Part shown: positions 43,438-52,271 of the stretch, piece by piece
How positions within the stretch are numbered: position 1 is the stretch's first letter
Layout of the letters: every line of letters begins with the position of its first letter
From: Bacillus sp. FJAT-14578
GTDB taxonomy: Bacteria; Bacillota; Bacilli; Bacillales; Bacillaceae_H
Reading direction: 5' to 3'
Assembly: GCF_000504165.1 (NCBI RefSeq)
Contig: NZ_AYSE01000004.1
Coordinates: forward strand, 186,001-250,000
Length of the DNA stretch: 64,000 bases
Notes under the pieces: generated by a model
Told to the model about the DNA's origin: nothing
The model's input: only the letters and a program-made list of their open reading frames with translations
Database searches by the model: none
Position numbers and translations under genes: made by a program

Positions 43438-45912
43438 ATGAGCGATTTTAGTCATCTATGTTTCGGTTGTATGGAGAACAAAGGAGATGCCCATGTTTGC
43501 CCGTTTTGCGGCTGGATGGAAGGTACCCCGGCAGACGCACCGCAGCACTTGCCGCCAGGAACCGTTTTGCATGAAAAATATGCATTGGGACGTGTATTGG
43601 GGCATGGGGGCTTCGGTATCACATATTTAGCCTGGGATTTGAATTTAGACATGAAGCTTGCCATTAAAGAGTATATGCCGCGCGATTTTGCCACACGATC
43701 CCCTGAACATACCGCGGTATCCGTCTTTACAGGCCAGCTTGAGTCCCATTTTGAACATGGATTGAAGAAATTTTTGGATGAAGCGAAAACATTGGCACAA
43801 TTCAATGCTCATCCGGGCATTGTCGGGGTACGGGACTTTTTTAGAGAAAATGGCACCGCCTATTTAGTGATGTACTATTTGGAAGGCATTGATTTTAAAC
43901 AGTACCTGGAAATGCAGGGCGGAAAGGTCCCATTTGAGACCGCACTCAAGATTATGATACCGGTAATGGATGCGTTAAGGGAAGTTCACGGAACAGGGAC
44001 CCTTCACCGTGATATTAGCCCTGACAACATCTATATTACGGCAGAAGGGCAAGTGAAAGTGCTGGATTTTGGGGCTGCAAGGCATGCCATGAACGAATTC
44101 AGTAAAAGTATCTCGGTTATTTTAAAGCCGGGTTATGCACCTGAAGAGCAGTATCGGTCGAAAGGAAAGCAAGGGCCCTGGACGGATGTTTATGCAGCGG
44201 CTGCCACCCTTTACCGTGCAATCGTTGGTCATGTTCCTCCGGAATCACTGGATCGATTAGAAGAAGACACGATCGAATGGCCGTCAAAGCTGGGGATAGA
44301 CATTCCGCCGGGAGCGGAAGCGGCCTTAATGAAGGCGCTCGCTGTGAAACAAACGGACCGGTATCAAACCATCGGAGAATTTCAGCAAGAATTATTAAGG
44401 TCAACCGGGGAGGGGAGTGGAGAGCTTTTTGAGGAAAAGCGGAAAATAAAACCTGAAAAAGGGGAAAAAAAGGAAACTCTCAATCTCGCTCATGAAAAAA
44501 AGGTTCAACCTCAACAACCGAAAAAGAAAAATGGCGGGGCCAAATGGGCATGGATTGCAGGAGGGGCGGTACTTCTTGGAATCGTGTCAGTTGGCATTGT
44601 GCTGATGTTGATGTTCATTGGATTATCAACAGAGGAACCAGCCCAGCCGAATAACAATAATCATACAAAGCAGGATACAGGAAAAGGTCATGCTGCCAAA
44701 CAAGTGACAGTACCAAATGTTCTGGATTCAACGGAAGAAGAAGCGAAAACATTTTTAACAAATGCAGGATTGAAAGTTGGGAATGTCGTGTATGTGGAAA
44801 GTGCAATCGTAAAAAAAGGGCATGTCGTCACTCAATCGATTGGAGCGGAACAAAAAGCGAAAGAACATGATGCGGTGAATTTGGAAATAAGCAAAGGGAT
44901 TGACTTGCCGGTTGACGCTGCGACCATCCAAACGAAAAAAATGGAGTTAGTGAACGAATATTGGAATAAGGGGCATGAGCTTGATCAACAAAATGATTTG
45001 AACGGGGCTCTTAAACTCTACATCCAAGCAAGGGATATGGCCGCCGAACTGGTGAAAAACGACGGCTATTTTGATGCCCAATACTCCCAGGGTGTTTTAT
45101 CTCGAAATATCGCATCCATCAAAGCGGATTTAGGCCATTACTATTATGGTCTTCAAGACGCGGAAGAAAGCGTTGCGATCTTGGAGGATTTGTATGCAAA
45201 AGATCCTGTTTTCCAAAAAAATCCTAAAGAGCTGGCATCTGCGTATGAAATATTGTCATATTTACAAGTTTTCAATCGTTTGCCAAAAGAAGCGATCGCT
45301 TCAGCGGAAAAGGGACTGGGAGTTGACCCGAATCAAGCGTGGCTTAAACTTGATTTGGCTCACGCCTACTTGTTTAATGGCAATTACGAATCGGCCGTCG
45401 ATTTGTACATGACTCATAAAGATTTGGCAATGGACAATGGCAAAACGTTTAAAGATTATGTTCTTGCCGACTTCAAGAGATTGAAAGAAGTCAAAATCAC
45501 CCACCCGGATATGGAAAAGATCGAAGCGCTATTGACCGGCAGTAATGGTGATCAAGCGGAAATCGAAGTCACATTATATGCGAATGCCCTCTCGATGGAA
45601 GAAGAGAATATTGCCGGATATATGAGTACGATTGACCCTCAAAGCCCTGTCTACGCAGCGACAGAAGAACTGCTGAATGATTTGTTCCATGCTTATGATC
45701 AGTTTGCGGTCAATATTGAGAGTATCGAAGTGTTGGAAATTAGCGGGAATACGGCAAAAGCAAGGGTCGTTCAAACACTGTCATACAGTGACGGGGCACA
45801 AACCTATGAATCTCGCAGCACATTCATTCATACGCTAGTGCGTTCAGACGGTGTTTTCAAATGGCTGATTCAACTAAGTGAAGAGGAGGTAAACCAAAGT
45901 GAAACGTTGTGA
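43438..45912 (+). CDS. Hanks-type Ser/Thr kinase: zinc ribbon, kinase, TM, PASTA, TPR-like and NTF2-like domains
   Basis: An 824-aa transmembrane kinase. Zinc ribbon: Cys8, 11, 21, 24. Kinase domain 47-320: glycine loop GHGGFG, catalytic Lys77, HRDISPDN (Asp192), DFG (Asp210), APEEQY. Basic linker, membrane helix 369-395, one PASTA-like repeat 421-487, TPR-like helices about 495-720, and a C-terminal NTF2/SnoaL-like domain. PASTA domains bind muropeptides in PrkC/PknB; here a single copy is joined to extra external domains. I chose ATG 43438 (AGAGGTG upstream); the frame opens earlier, within the R3 repeat. Confidence 0.9.
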   Translation: MSDFSHLCFGCMENKGDAHVCPFCGWMEGTPADAPQHLPPGTVLHEKYALGRVLGHGGFGITYLAWDLNLDMKLAIKEYMPRDFATRSPEHTAVSVFTGQLESHFEHGLKKFLDEAKTLAQFNAHPGIVGVRDFFRENGTAYLVMYYLEGIDFKQYLEMQGGKVPFETALKIMIPVMDALREVHGTGTLHRDISPDNIYITAEGQVKVLDFGAARHAMNEFSKSISVILKPGYAPEEQYRSKGKQGPWTDVYAAAATLYRAIVGHVPPESLDRLEEDTIEWPSKLGIDIPPGAEAALMKALAVKQTDRYQTIGEFQQELLRSTGEGSGELFEEKRKIKPEKGEKKETLNLAHEKKVQPQQPKKKNGGAKWAWIAGGAVLLGIVSVGIVLMLMFIGLSTEEPAQPNNNNHTKQDTGKGHAAKQVTVPNVLDSTEEEAKTFLTNAGLKVGNVVYVESAIVKKGHVVTQSIGAEQKAKEHDAVNLEISKGIDLPVDAATIQTKKMELVNEYWNKGHELDQQNDLNGALKLYIQARDMAAELVKNDGYFDAQYSQGVLSRNIASIKADLGHYYYGLQDAEESVAILEDLYAKDPVFQKNPKELASAYEILSYLQVFNRLPKEAIASAEKGLGVDPNQAWLKLDLAHAYLFNGNYESAVDLYMTHKDLAMDNGKTFKDYVLADFKRLKEVKITHPDMEKIEALLTGSNGDQAEIEVTLYANALSMEEENIAGYMSTIDPQSPVYAATEELLNDLFHAYDQFAVNIESIEVLEISGNTAKARVVQTLSYSDGAQTYESRSTFIHTLVRSDGVFKWLIQLSEEEVNQSETL

Positions 45913-46492
45913 AAAAGGGCATTATTATGATGAGACCAAACATAGCTTATGTCCCCATTGCGGGGTGAATATCGACTTGAATCTTGGTGTGACAATGCCA
46001 AAAAGGCCAAACCCCGGGGGAGATATGGAGAAAACCCAAGCAAGGTTTCCGGCTGGAAACGATCAATTGGGAGTGACCCAAGCGAAAATACCTTCTATTC
46101 CCCCAAGAAATGATGATGGGAAGACAGTAGCCATTGTCCGAAAGCAAACAGGACTTGACCCGGTCGTTGGCTGGTTAGTTTGTATCGAAGGCCCTGATAG
46201 AGGAAGAGATTACCGGATAAGGAGTGAACGGAATTTCATTGGGCGATCGGAGAAAATGGATATTAACATTTCTGGAGATGAAGCCGTTTCAAGGGAGAAC
46301 CATGCGATTATAAGCTATAGTCCAAAGAAAAAGCAATTTCGTGTTTATCCCGGGGACTCAAGAGGGCTCGTTTATTTAAATGATGATGAAGTGGTCGTAT
46401 CGGATTTACTAAAACCGTATGATGTGATTGAATTGGGTCAAACCAAATTAATGTTCATCCCATTTTGCGGAGAGCACTTTCAGTGGGAATGA
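45899..46492 (+). CDS. zinc-ribbon FHA-domain protein, likely kinase substrate or adaptor
   Basis: A 197-aa cytoplasmic protein. An N-terminal zinc-ribbon-like site (Cys4, His8, Cys18, Cys21) is followed by a linker holding two similar motifs, TQARFP (Thr46) and TQAKIP (Thr60). The FHA domain is 90-190 with IGRSEKMD and SRENH. Such Thr-rich tails before FHA domains (as in GarA/OdhI) are typical kinase targets. Start GTG 45899 overlaps the kinase's end; GAGGAGGT lies eight bases upstream. Last gene of the island. Confidence 0.88.
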   Translation: MKRCEKGHYYDETKHSLCPHCGVNIDLNLGVTMPKRPNPGGDMEKTQARFPAGNDQLGVTQAKIPSIPPRNDDGKTVAIVRKQTGLDPVVGWLVCIEGPDRGRDYRIRSERNFIGRSEKMDINISGDEAVSRENHAIISYSPKKKQFRVYPGDSRGLVYLNDDEVVVSDLLKPYDVIELGQTKLMFIPFCGEHFQWE

Positions 46493-46541
46493 ACATTCAA
46501 TCGCTGGCATGGTCGCTTACGAAAATTTGATAAACAAAAAG

Positions 46542-46572
46542 CAGTCCTTTCGATCATGGGAGGACTGTTTTT
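46542..46572 (+). terminator. terminator closing the signalling island
   Basis: CAGTCCT and AGGACTG around a ~12-base loop, followed by TTTTTT. Confidence 0.85.
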
Positions 46573-46638
46573 TAGATATGGAGAGAAGGTTAAAAGCTCT
46601 AAAAGTAAAATAAATTTCACTTTAAAGCTGTATTGATA

Positions 46639-46796
46639 TTTATCCCGCATTAACGGGCAGTAAGACCCCCACTTCAAAACTTGGTGTAATTGCCGAAGTT
46701 TAAGTGGGGGATAACTGCCCGTAAAAGCCCGATAAGTCAACTAACCATCGGTGGAGGATGAAGGAAAACCTCCACCGATGGAAGTTTCCTTTATCA
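46639..46796. repeat. R2 dispersed repeat, full copy
   Basis: It has three nested features. The first is GGGCAGTAA near the left end, complementary in part to TAACTGCCC in the middle. The left hairpin is CCCCCACTTCAAA...TAAGTGGGGG. The right hairpin is CATCGGTGGAGG...CCTCCACCGATG, followed by GAAGTTTCCTTTAT. Two subterminal hairpins without a gene look like IS200/IS605 ends brought together (PATE-like). Confidence 0.85.
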
Positions 46797-46856
46797 TTAT
46801 AGTTTTAATTAAGCATTACCTTTCATAAAAAAGAGAGAGCATAACATCATGAGGAG

Positions 46857-46981
46857 ATGTGGTTTTTTAAAACGATAGCTTAATAGATAGCATTATACAG
46901 AAAAAAACAGGTTTAATAGCTGATTTTTATGTTGTACAAGTAGGCGATGGTGCCAAAGAGTTAGTTCGGGAAATCGTTTAA
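46857..46981 (+). pseudogene. possible frameshifted small ORF upstream of galE
   Basis: A frame open from 46871 to the stop at 46979 encodes a protein-like tail (for example FYVVQVGDGAKELVREIV). Adding one A to the AAAA run at 46869-46872 joins it to ATG 46857, giving about 41 codons. The ribosome binding site (GAGGAG) abuts that ATG, so the true start is uncertain. It could be the remnant of a larger gene. Family not recognised. Confidence 0.35.
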
Positions 46982-47002
46982 GGTAAAAGGGAGGAGAATA
47001 GA

Positions 47003-47992
47003 ATGGCTATTTTAGTTTGCGGCGGTGCTGGATATATTGGCAGTCATACCGTTTCGGAGTTGCTGGACAAAGGGGAAGAAGTGGTTGTAGTCGATAACTT
47101 GCAGAAAGGGCATGAACAAGCCGTATTAGAAGGTGTTACGCTCTATGTCGGTGATTTGCGAGACGAATTATTTTTAAGTGATGTGTTTACAAAGCATGAT
47201 ATCGAAGCGGTTATTCATTTTGCTGCGGATTCACTTGTCGGCGAAAGTGTAGAGGATCCGTTAACGTATTATGACAATAATGTATACGGTGCGCTTTGCT
47301 TGCTGCGTACAATGGTGAAACATGATGTGAAGAAAATCGTGTTTTCCTCGACTGCCGCAGCATATGGCGAAGCGAAAAACTTTCCAATTTTGGAAGATGA
47401 CCCGACAGAACCGACAAACCCGTATGGAGAAACAAAATTGGCGATTGAAAAGATGTTGAAATGGTCGGAACAGGCCTATGGCATGAAATATGTAGTGCTA
47501 CGTTATTTTAATGTGGCCGGTGCTCATATCGATGGAAAGTTGGGGGAAGACCACACTCCTGAAACACACTTAATTCCGATTATTTTGCAAGTGGCGTTAG
47601 GTAAACGAGAGAAAATAAGCATCTTCGGAGATGACTACGATACACATGATGGCACGTGTATCCGTGATTATATTCATGTGACCGATTTGGCGGATGCCCA
47701 TATTTTAGCGGTTGAAAAGTTACGCCGTGACAACACGAGCGGCACCTATAACTTAGGAAACGGACATGGATTTACCGTAAAAGAAGTGATTGATGCAGCA
47801 CGTAACGTAACCGGGCACTCCATTCCAGCAGAAGTGGCACCAAGACGTGCGGGGGACCCTGCAAAACTTGTCGCTTCCTCCGAAAAAGCAATGGAAGAGT
47901 TGGGATGGCAGCCGCGCTATACATCGCTCGAAAAGATGATTGAAAGCGCATGGAACTGGTTCTGGGTACATCCGAACGGCTACGATAAATAA
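47003..47992 (+). CDS. galE: UDP-glucose 4-epimerase
   Basis: A 329-aa short-chain dehydrogenase-type epimerase that interconverts UDP-glucose and UDP-galactose. NAD-binding GGAGYIGSHT, catalytic YGETK, and FSSTAAAYGE are present; the length is normal. GGGAGGAG precedes the ATG. No other sugar genes are adjacent. Closed by a strong terminator shared with the convergent receptor gene. Confidence 0.95.
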   Translation: MAILVCGGAGYIGSHTVSELLDKGEEVVVVDNLQKGHEQAVLEGVTLYVGDLRDELFLSDVFTKHDIEAVIHFAADSLVGESVEDPLTYYDNNVYGALCLLRTMVKHDVKKIVFSSTAAAYGEAKNFPILEDDPTEPTNPYGETKLAIEKMLKWSEQAYGMKYVVLRYFNVAGAHIDGKLGEDHTPETHLIPIILQVALGKREKISIFGDDYDTHDGTCIRDYIHVTDLADAHILAVEKLRRDNTSGTYNLGNGHGFTVKEVIDAARNVTGHSIPAEVAPRRAGDPAKLVASSEKAMEELGWQPRYTSLEKMIESAWNWFWVHPNGYDK

Positions 47993-48090
47993 AAAATGCA
48001 GCATGGTGGCTGTCTGTGAAGTTGTGGCGGCTTGGCATAAGGAACATGAGAACTGTGATTAGATATGAATCCTAAAGCCAAGGTTTAAGA

Positions 48091-48140
48091 AAAAAGGCGA
48101 TTTTTCACTTTCTTATAAAAAAGTGAAAAATCGCCTTTTT
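48091..48140. terminator. bidirectional terminator between galE and the chemotaxis receptor
   Basis: AAAAAGGCGATTTTTCACTT and its exact complement surround an AT-rich loop. Confidence 0.92.
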
Positions 48141-48160
48141 ATGATATAGATTGATTTCAT

Positions 48161-49861
48161 CTATAATTGAAACTTCCCTGCGACTTCATTCAACCTCTTC
48201 GCCATATCACTCGTTTCATGTGAACGGTTTGCGACTTCATCGATGGAAGCGGATGTTTCAACGGCTGCTGCCGAGATTTCTTCCGTGTTGGCAGCCATGT
48301 TTTCAATCGAGTGAGCGAGGCTTTGGATTAACTGGACGATTTGGTCCGATGTCGCCGCTTCCTCATTGGTGAGAACAGAAATATGATTGATTTCAGCGAC
48401 CGTATTCGAGACTGCTTGGAGAATTTTTTCAAGAGCTGCTCCTGTTTCTTGAACGGTTTGTTCGCCTTTTTGTACGCTTTGACGGCTCTGTTGGATCGAA
48501 AGGACCGTTTCATTGATGCTGTTGGTAATCTTTTTGACAAGCTTTTCGACTTCTGCCACTTCCCGGTTCGATTGTTCGGCCAGGTTCCGCACTTCACTCG
48601 CCACTACGGCAAAGCCTTTTCCATGTTCCCCAGCACGGGCAGCTTCGATGGAGGCATTGAGCGCCAAAAGGTTCGTTTGAGCGGCAATGCCATTAATTGT
48701 TTCCGTGATTTTTTGAATCTCATTCGCATAACTGCTTAACTCTTTAATCGTTTGCTCCGTATCAAGAGTAGCTGATTTGATTTCGTGCATTTTCTGGAAA
48801 ATCTCATTTACTTTTCTTTGGCCCAATTGAGCGGTTTCCATCGTTTCTGTTGAATTTTTTACGCTGTCATTGGCTTTTTCTTTCGCTGCCTGAATGGAGG
48901 AAGCGAGAATTGATAAAGCCGTTGTCGCTTCTGAAGCCTGTTCGGTCCCTTTAAGGGTATCAGCGGCGACTTCTTCTATACTGTTGGAAACTTGCTGAAG
49001 GGCAGTTGTGATTTCATCGATAGATTCGGTAGTTCCTTCTGCGTTTTTGGCTAAAGATGATGAGGCAATCGTCAAGGTAGAAATCATTTCTTTTAAATTA
49101 GCCGTCATTGTATTTAATGTCCGGGCTAAATCCCCAACCTCATCATTGCTTTTTGCTTCAATATCTTGGATGGATAAATCCCCTTTTGCTATTTTCCCTG
49201 CGTGTAAAATCAAGTCGGAAATCGGTTTTGTTTTCCTTCTGATTAGCCAAACCGTGATGACAGAGGCAAGAATCATCGGAATAAAGCTTAATAACACACC
49301 ATCTTTAATGACATCCCAAGTACGTTCCGTTACAATCTTCGCATTGAAATCAATGACACTGATGGCAATGATTTCTTTTTTAGGATCATGGTCGTCAAAA
49401 ATAGGAGCATATCCTGATAGACGTTTCATGCCTCCGTACTCATAAATGTCAGAATAGGTCGGATGTTTCATCTCTTTTAACATGTTTACCGCTTTCTGGT
49501 CCATGTGAAAAGAATCTCCGATTTTGAATCCTTTTTCTTCTAAATTTCGATCAAGTGCAAGAATATTCCCGTTTAGGTCGAGAATATACTGAGATTCAAA
49601 AATGTCTTTATGGTTTGTCGTCCAGTTCAATTGATTCCCGACTTTGGCGGAAAGCTGTGTGTCTCCTTGGAGCATCCGTTCAATTTCTTGCGGATTCAAC
49701 AGGCCCGTTGTAATGTTGGCACACCCATATGCTTCGATACCTGCCGCTTCATAAATTTTGTCATAAGCCGTTTTGTAAGTGGCAACAGATGTAATGAGTA
49801 AAGAAATAAGAATAATTCCTACAATAATCGCACCTAATTGCCATGTAAGCGTTCTTTTCAA
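48161..49861 (-). CDS. methyl-accepting chemotaxis protein (Cache-HAMP-MCP)
   Basis: A 566-aa receptor. First membrane helix about 8-30, external single-Cache-like domain 35-185, second helix about 190-212, HAMP 215-265, cytoplasmic signalling domain with the conserved hairpin tip [21 protein letters not shown] chose TTG 49861, which has GGGGTG six bases upstream; the frame opens 42 bases earlier without a site. Ligand unknown. A CRP/Fnr-type site lies at about -42 of a likely promoter. Confidence 0.92.
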   Translation of the reverse strand: MKRTLTWQLGAIIVGIILISLLITSVATYKTAYDKIYEAAGIEAYGCANITTGLLNPQEIERMLQGDTQLSAKVGNQLNWTTNHKDIFESQYILDLNGNILALDRNLEEKGFKIGDSFHMDQKAVNMLKEMKHPTYSDIYEYGGMKRLSGYAPIFDDHDPKKEIIAISVIDFNAKIVTERTWDVIKDGVLLSFIPMILASVITVWLIRRKTKPISDLILHAGKIAKGDLSIQDIEAKSNDEVGDLARTLNTMTANLKEMISTLTIASSSLAKNAEGTTESIDEITTALQQVSNSIEEVAADTLKGTEQASEATTALSILASSIQAAKEKANDSVKNSTETMETAQLGQRKVNEIFQKMHEIKSATLDTEQTIKELSSYANEIQKITETINGIAAQTNLLALNASIEAARAGEHGKGFAVVASEVRNLAEQSNREVAEVEKLVKKITNSINETVLSIQQSRQSVQKGEQTVQETGAALEKILQAVSNTVAEINHISVLTNEEAATSDQIVQLIQSLAHSIENMAANTEEISAAAVETSASIDEVANRSHETSDMAKRLNEVAGKFQL

Positions 49862-49947
49862 TATGTACACCCCATTTAGAATGATTTGCATGATAAGGGT
49901 CAATCATCAAAAGATACCATTATTTCCAAGTTGTTAATTTAGTTATC

Positions 49948-49991
49948 ATTATAAAGTGGAAGAGTGATTTTGCGCTGTGATGCACATCACA
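49948..49991 (-). promoter_or_regulatory. CRP/Fnr-type operator and -10 box upstream of the chemotaxis receptor gene
   Basis: TGTGATGCACATCACA (49976-49991) is a perfect TGTGA-N6-TCACA site. On the minus strand a TATAAT lies at 49953-49948. The centre of the site is about 42 bases before the expected start of transcription, the classic activator position. No good -35 box is seen, as expected for such a promoter. Confidence 0.65.
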
Positions 49992-50242
49992 CTTTTGTAA
50001 GTCATTGTTCTTTCCTTGTCGTCGGAATATAAATGTTCAAAAAATAGTAATACATATTAGTAGCTGATGCTAATTGTTAGGTATATAATGGATGAATACA
50101 AGGGGACTTTTTTAATCATCTACATATCATTTTATTTTCTAATTTTCCTGAAAAAGATTTTGCCGCAGTGGAGGAGATGAGCAGAAAGTATTTAGGCATT
50201 CGGGAGCTTAACTGATAGCAATAGAGAGAGGAGAAAAAATCG

Positions 50243-51832
50243 ATGGATATAAATGAACTGCTTGCACCAGAACGATACAATTTAACAGAAGAAATTGAAA
50301 AGCATGCTTCGCCAAAAATAGCGTTGAAATGGGAAAACGAACAAGGAGATAAAAAGACCATTTCATATGATGAACTTATAAGACGAGGTAATCAATTAGC
50401 GAATGGATTGATGAAAACGGGACTAACAAAAGGAGACCGGGTGCTGGTCATCGTGCCGCGTCTAATTGAGTCGTACGTTATCTATTTTGCTTGCTTGAAA
50501 GCGGGACTTGTCATCGTTCCGTCATCAGAAATGCTGCGGGCAAAAGATATTAGTTATCGGATTAACCATGCAGAAGCGAAAGCGGTTATTTCGTTTGCAC
50601 CTTTTTGTAAGGAAGTAGACAACATCGAGGACGAAACGCCTTCCTTGATGTTTAAGATGGCATTTGGGAGCAAAGTGGACGATTGGATGTCAATGGAAGA
50701 GATGATGCATGGTGAATCTGATGAGTTTGCCGCAGCAGATACGACGAAAGATGATATAGCGTTCTTGCCGTATACATCCGGTACGACAGGTCAGCCGAAA
50801 GGAGTCATTCATAGTCATGGATGGGCATATGCCCATTTGCGTATCGCCGCGGACCGATGGCTGAATATTAGCGAAGGGGATACTGTGTGGGCGACGGCGG
50901 GTCCAGGTTGGCAAAAATGGGTATGGAGCCCGTTTCTTTCCGTACTTGGAAAAGGCGCCACAGGGTTTGTTTATCATGGTCGATTCGAGCCTCGTAAATA
51001 TTTACGGCTCCTTCAAGACGAAAAGATCAATGTGTTATGCTGCACACCGACCGAATATCGATTGATGGCAAAGATTAATAACTTGCAAGAATTTGATTTA
51101 ACAAGCCTTCATAGTGCCGTTTCCGCCGGTGAAGCTCTTAATCGGGAAGTGGTGGATATATTTAAGCGCTACTTCGGTGTTCACGTAAGAGATGGATATG
51201 GACAGACTGAAAGCACATTATTGATCGGAACATTAAAGGGAGCGGAATTCAGAGAAGGATCGATGGGAAAACCGATTTTAGAAGAGTTCATGGACATTAT
51301 TGATGAAAACGGAGAACCCGTTCCAGCCGGAGAAATGGGGGATATTGCTGTTCGAAAAGATTTTGGGGCATTATTTAAAGGCTATTATAAAGAGCCTGAA
51401 CGAACAGCAGCCGCTTTTCGCGGCAATTATTACGTAACTGGTGACCGTGCATACAAGGATCCAGATCATTATTATTGGTTTGAAGGGCGAGCGGACGATA
51501 TCATCATCAGTTCGGGATACACGATCGGTCCTTTTGAAGTCGAGGATGCGCTCATGAAACATGAGGGTGTGAAGGAATGCGCCGTTGTCGCAAGCCCCGA
51601 TCCAATCAGGGGGAATGTAGTGAAGGCGTTCATCATCTTAAAAGAGGGCTATACGGCTGATGCTGCTTTATCAAAAGAATTGCAGAACCATGTCAAAAAC
51701 ATGACGGCTCCTTATAAGTATCCGAGATTGATTGAATTTGTGGAAGAATTGCCCAAAACGGATTCCGGGAAAATCCGCCGCGTGGAACTGAGAAAGCGTG
51801 AACTTCAATCAGCAGGAAAGCTAAACGTATAA
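50243..51832 (+). CDS. AMP-forming acyl-CoA ligase (MbcS/YtcI-like)
   Basis: A 529-aa ANL-superfamily enzyme that activates a carboxylic acid as acyl-AMP and then acyl-CoA. ATP-binding YTSGTTGQPKGV, the mid motif DGYGQTES, the hinge region EGRADDIIISSGY and the C-terminal Lys in PKTDSGKIRR are all present. It resembles the medium/branched short-chain acyl-CoA synthetases of Firmicutes; the substrate is not defined by sequence. GAGAGGAG precedes the ATG. Monocistronic. Confidence 0.9.
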   Translation: MDINELLAPERYNLTEEIEKHASPKIALKWENEQGDKKTISYDELIRRGNQLANGLMKTGLTKGDRVLVIVPRLIESYVIYFACLKAGLVIVPSSEMLRAKDISYRINHAEAKAVISFAPFCKEVDNIEDETPSLMFKMAFGSKVDDWMSMEEMMHGESDEFAAADTTKDDIAFLPYTSGTTGQPKGVIHSHGWAYAHLRIAADRWLNISEGDTVWATAGPGWQKWVWSPFLSVLGKGATGFVYHGRFEPRKYLRLLQDEKINVLCCTPTEYRLMAKINNLQEFDLTSLHSAVSAGEALNREVVDIFKRYFGVHVRDGYGQTESTLLIGTLKGAEFREGSMGKPILEEFMDIIDENGEPVPAGEMGDIAVRKDFGALFKGYYKEPERTAAAFRGNYYVTGDRAYKDPDHYYWFEGRADDIIISSGYTIGPFEVEDALMKHEGVKECAVVASPDPIRGNVVKAFIILKEGYTADAALSKELQNHVKNMTAPYKYPRLIEFVEELPKTDSGKIRRVELRKRELQSAGKLNV

Positions 51833-51857
51833 TCAAATATATGAATCTGCATAAACG

Positions 51858-51899
51858 ATTGGACATAGGCAAAAACAGCCCATGTCCAATTGTTTTTAG
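51858..51899 (+). terminator. terminator after the acyl-CoA ligase
   Basis: ATTGGACATaGGC and GCCcATGTCCAAT, followed by TGTTTTTA. Nearly the same stem recurs after yclQ at 56.27 kb. Confidence 0.85.
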
Positions 51900-52075
51900 G
51901 AGAAACGTTTTTAGCATATTTAAGCAGTCTAAAGTGGTCTGTTTGTTTTAGACATCCGAAAAGAATGAAGAATCGCCATTAGCCCTTTACAAGGCTAATT
52001 TTGAATATATATTAATTTTTTTTTATGAAAAGGTTGACTCTCCACTAACTGGAGGGTTTAACTTATTAATAGTAA

Positions 52076-52090
52076 TGATAATCAATATCA
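52076..52090 (+). promoter_or_regulatory. Fur box 1 upstream of yclN
   Basis: TGATAATCAATATCA matches the 7-1-7 Fur consensus TGATAATNATTATCA at all but one position. Confidence 0.85.
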
Positions 52091-52146
52091 TTGGATGTAA
52101 TGGTGTTTATCAACGTTTTTGGATCGGTAGATGACAGGAGGGGTAC

Positions 52147-52218
52147 GTGAATTACATAAAGAAAATCGTTCTTTTATTTTTTTTGGTAGGTATTGATAAT
52201 AATTATCGTTTTCATTGA
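52147..52218 (+). CDS. possible 23-codon leader peptide between two Fur boxes
   Basis: GTG 52147 follows AGGAGGGG and opens a short frame beginning MNYIKKIVLLFFLVG, which stops after 23 codons. It looks like a cut-off signal or membrane peptide. Its last third overlaps Fur box 2. It may be a decayed gene start or a chance frame with a good ribosome binding site. Confidence 0.35.
   Translation: MNYIKKIVLLFFLVGIDNNYRFH
52194..52208 (+). promoter_or_regulatory. Fur box 2 upstream of yclN
   Basis: TGATAATAATTATCG matches the 15-base Fur consensus at 14 positions. It lies 64 bases before the yclN start. Confidence 0.88.
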
Positions 52219-52271
52219 TAGCCATACATATATAAACCAATTCTTAGTATGAGAAAGAGTAAGGAAGAGTT

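Noticed and set aside
50136..50152. AATTTTCCTGAAAAA as a CodY box upstream of the acyl-CoA ligase
   Set aside because: The two halves are separated by one base too many, so it does not fit the consensus.
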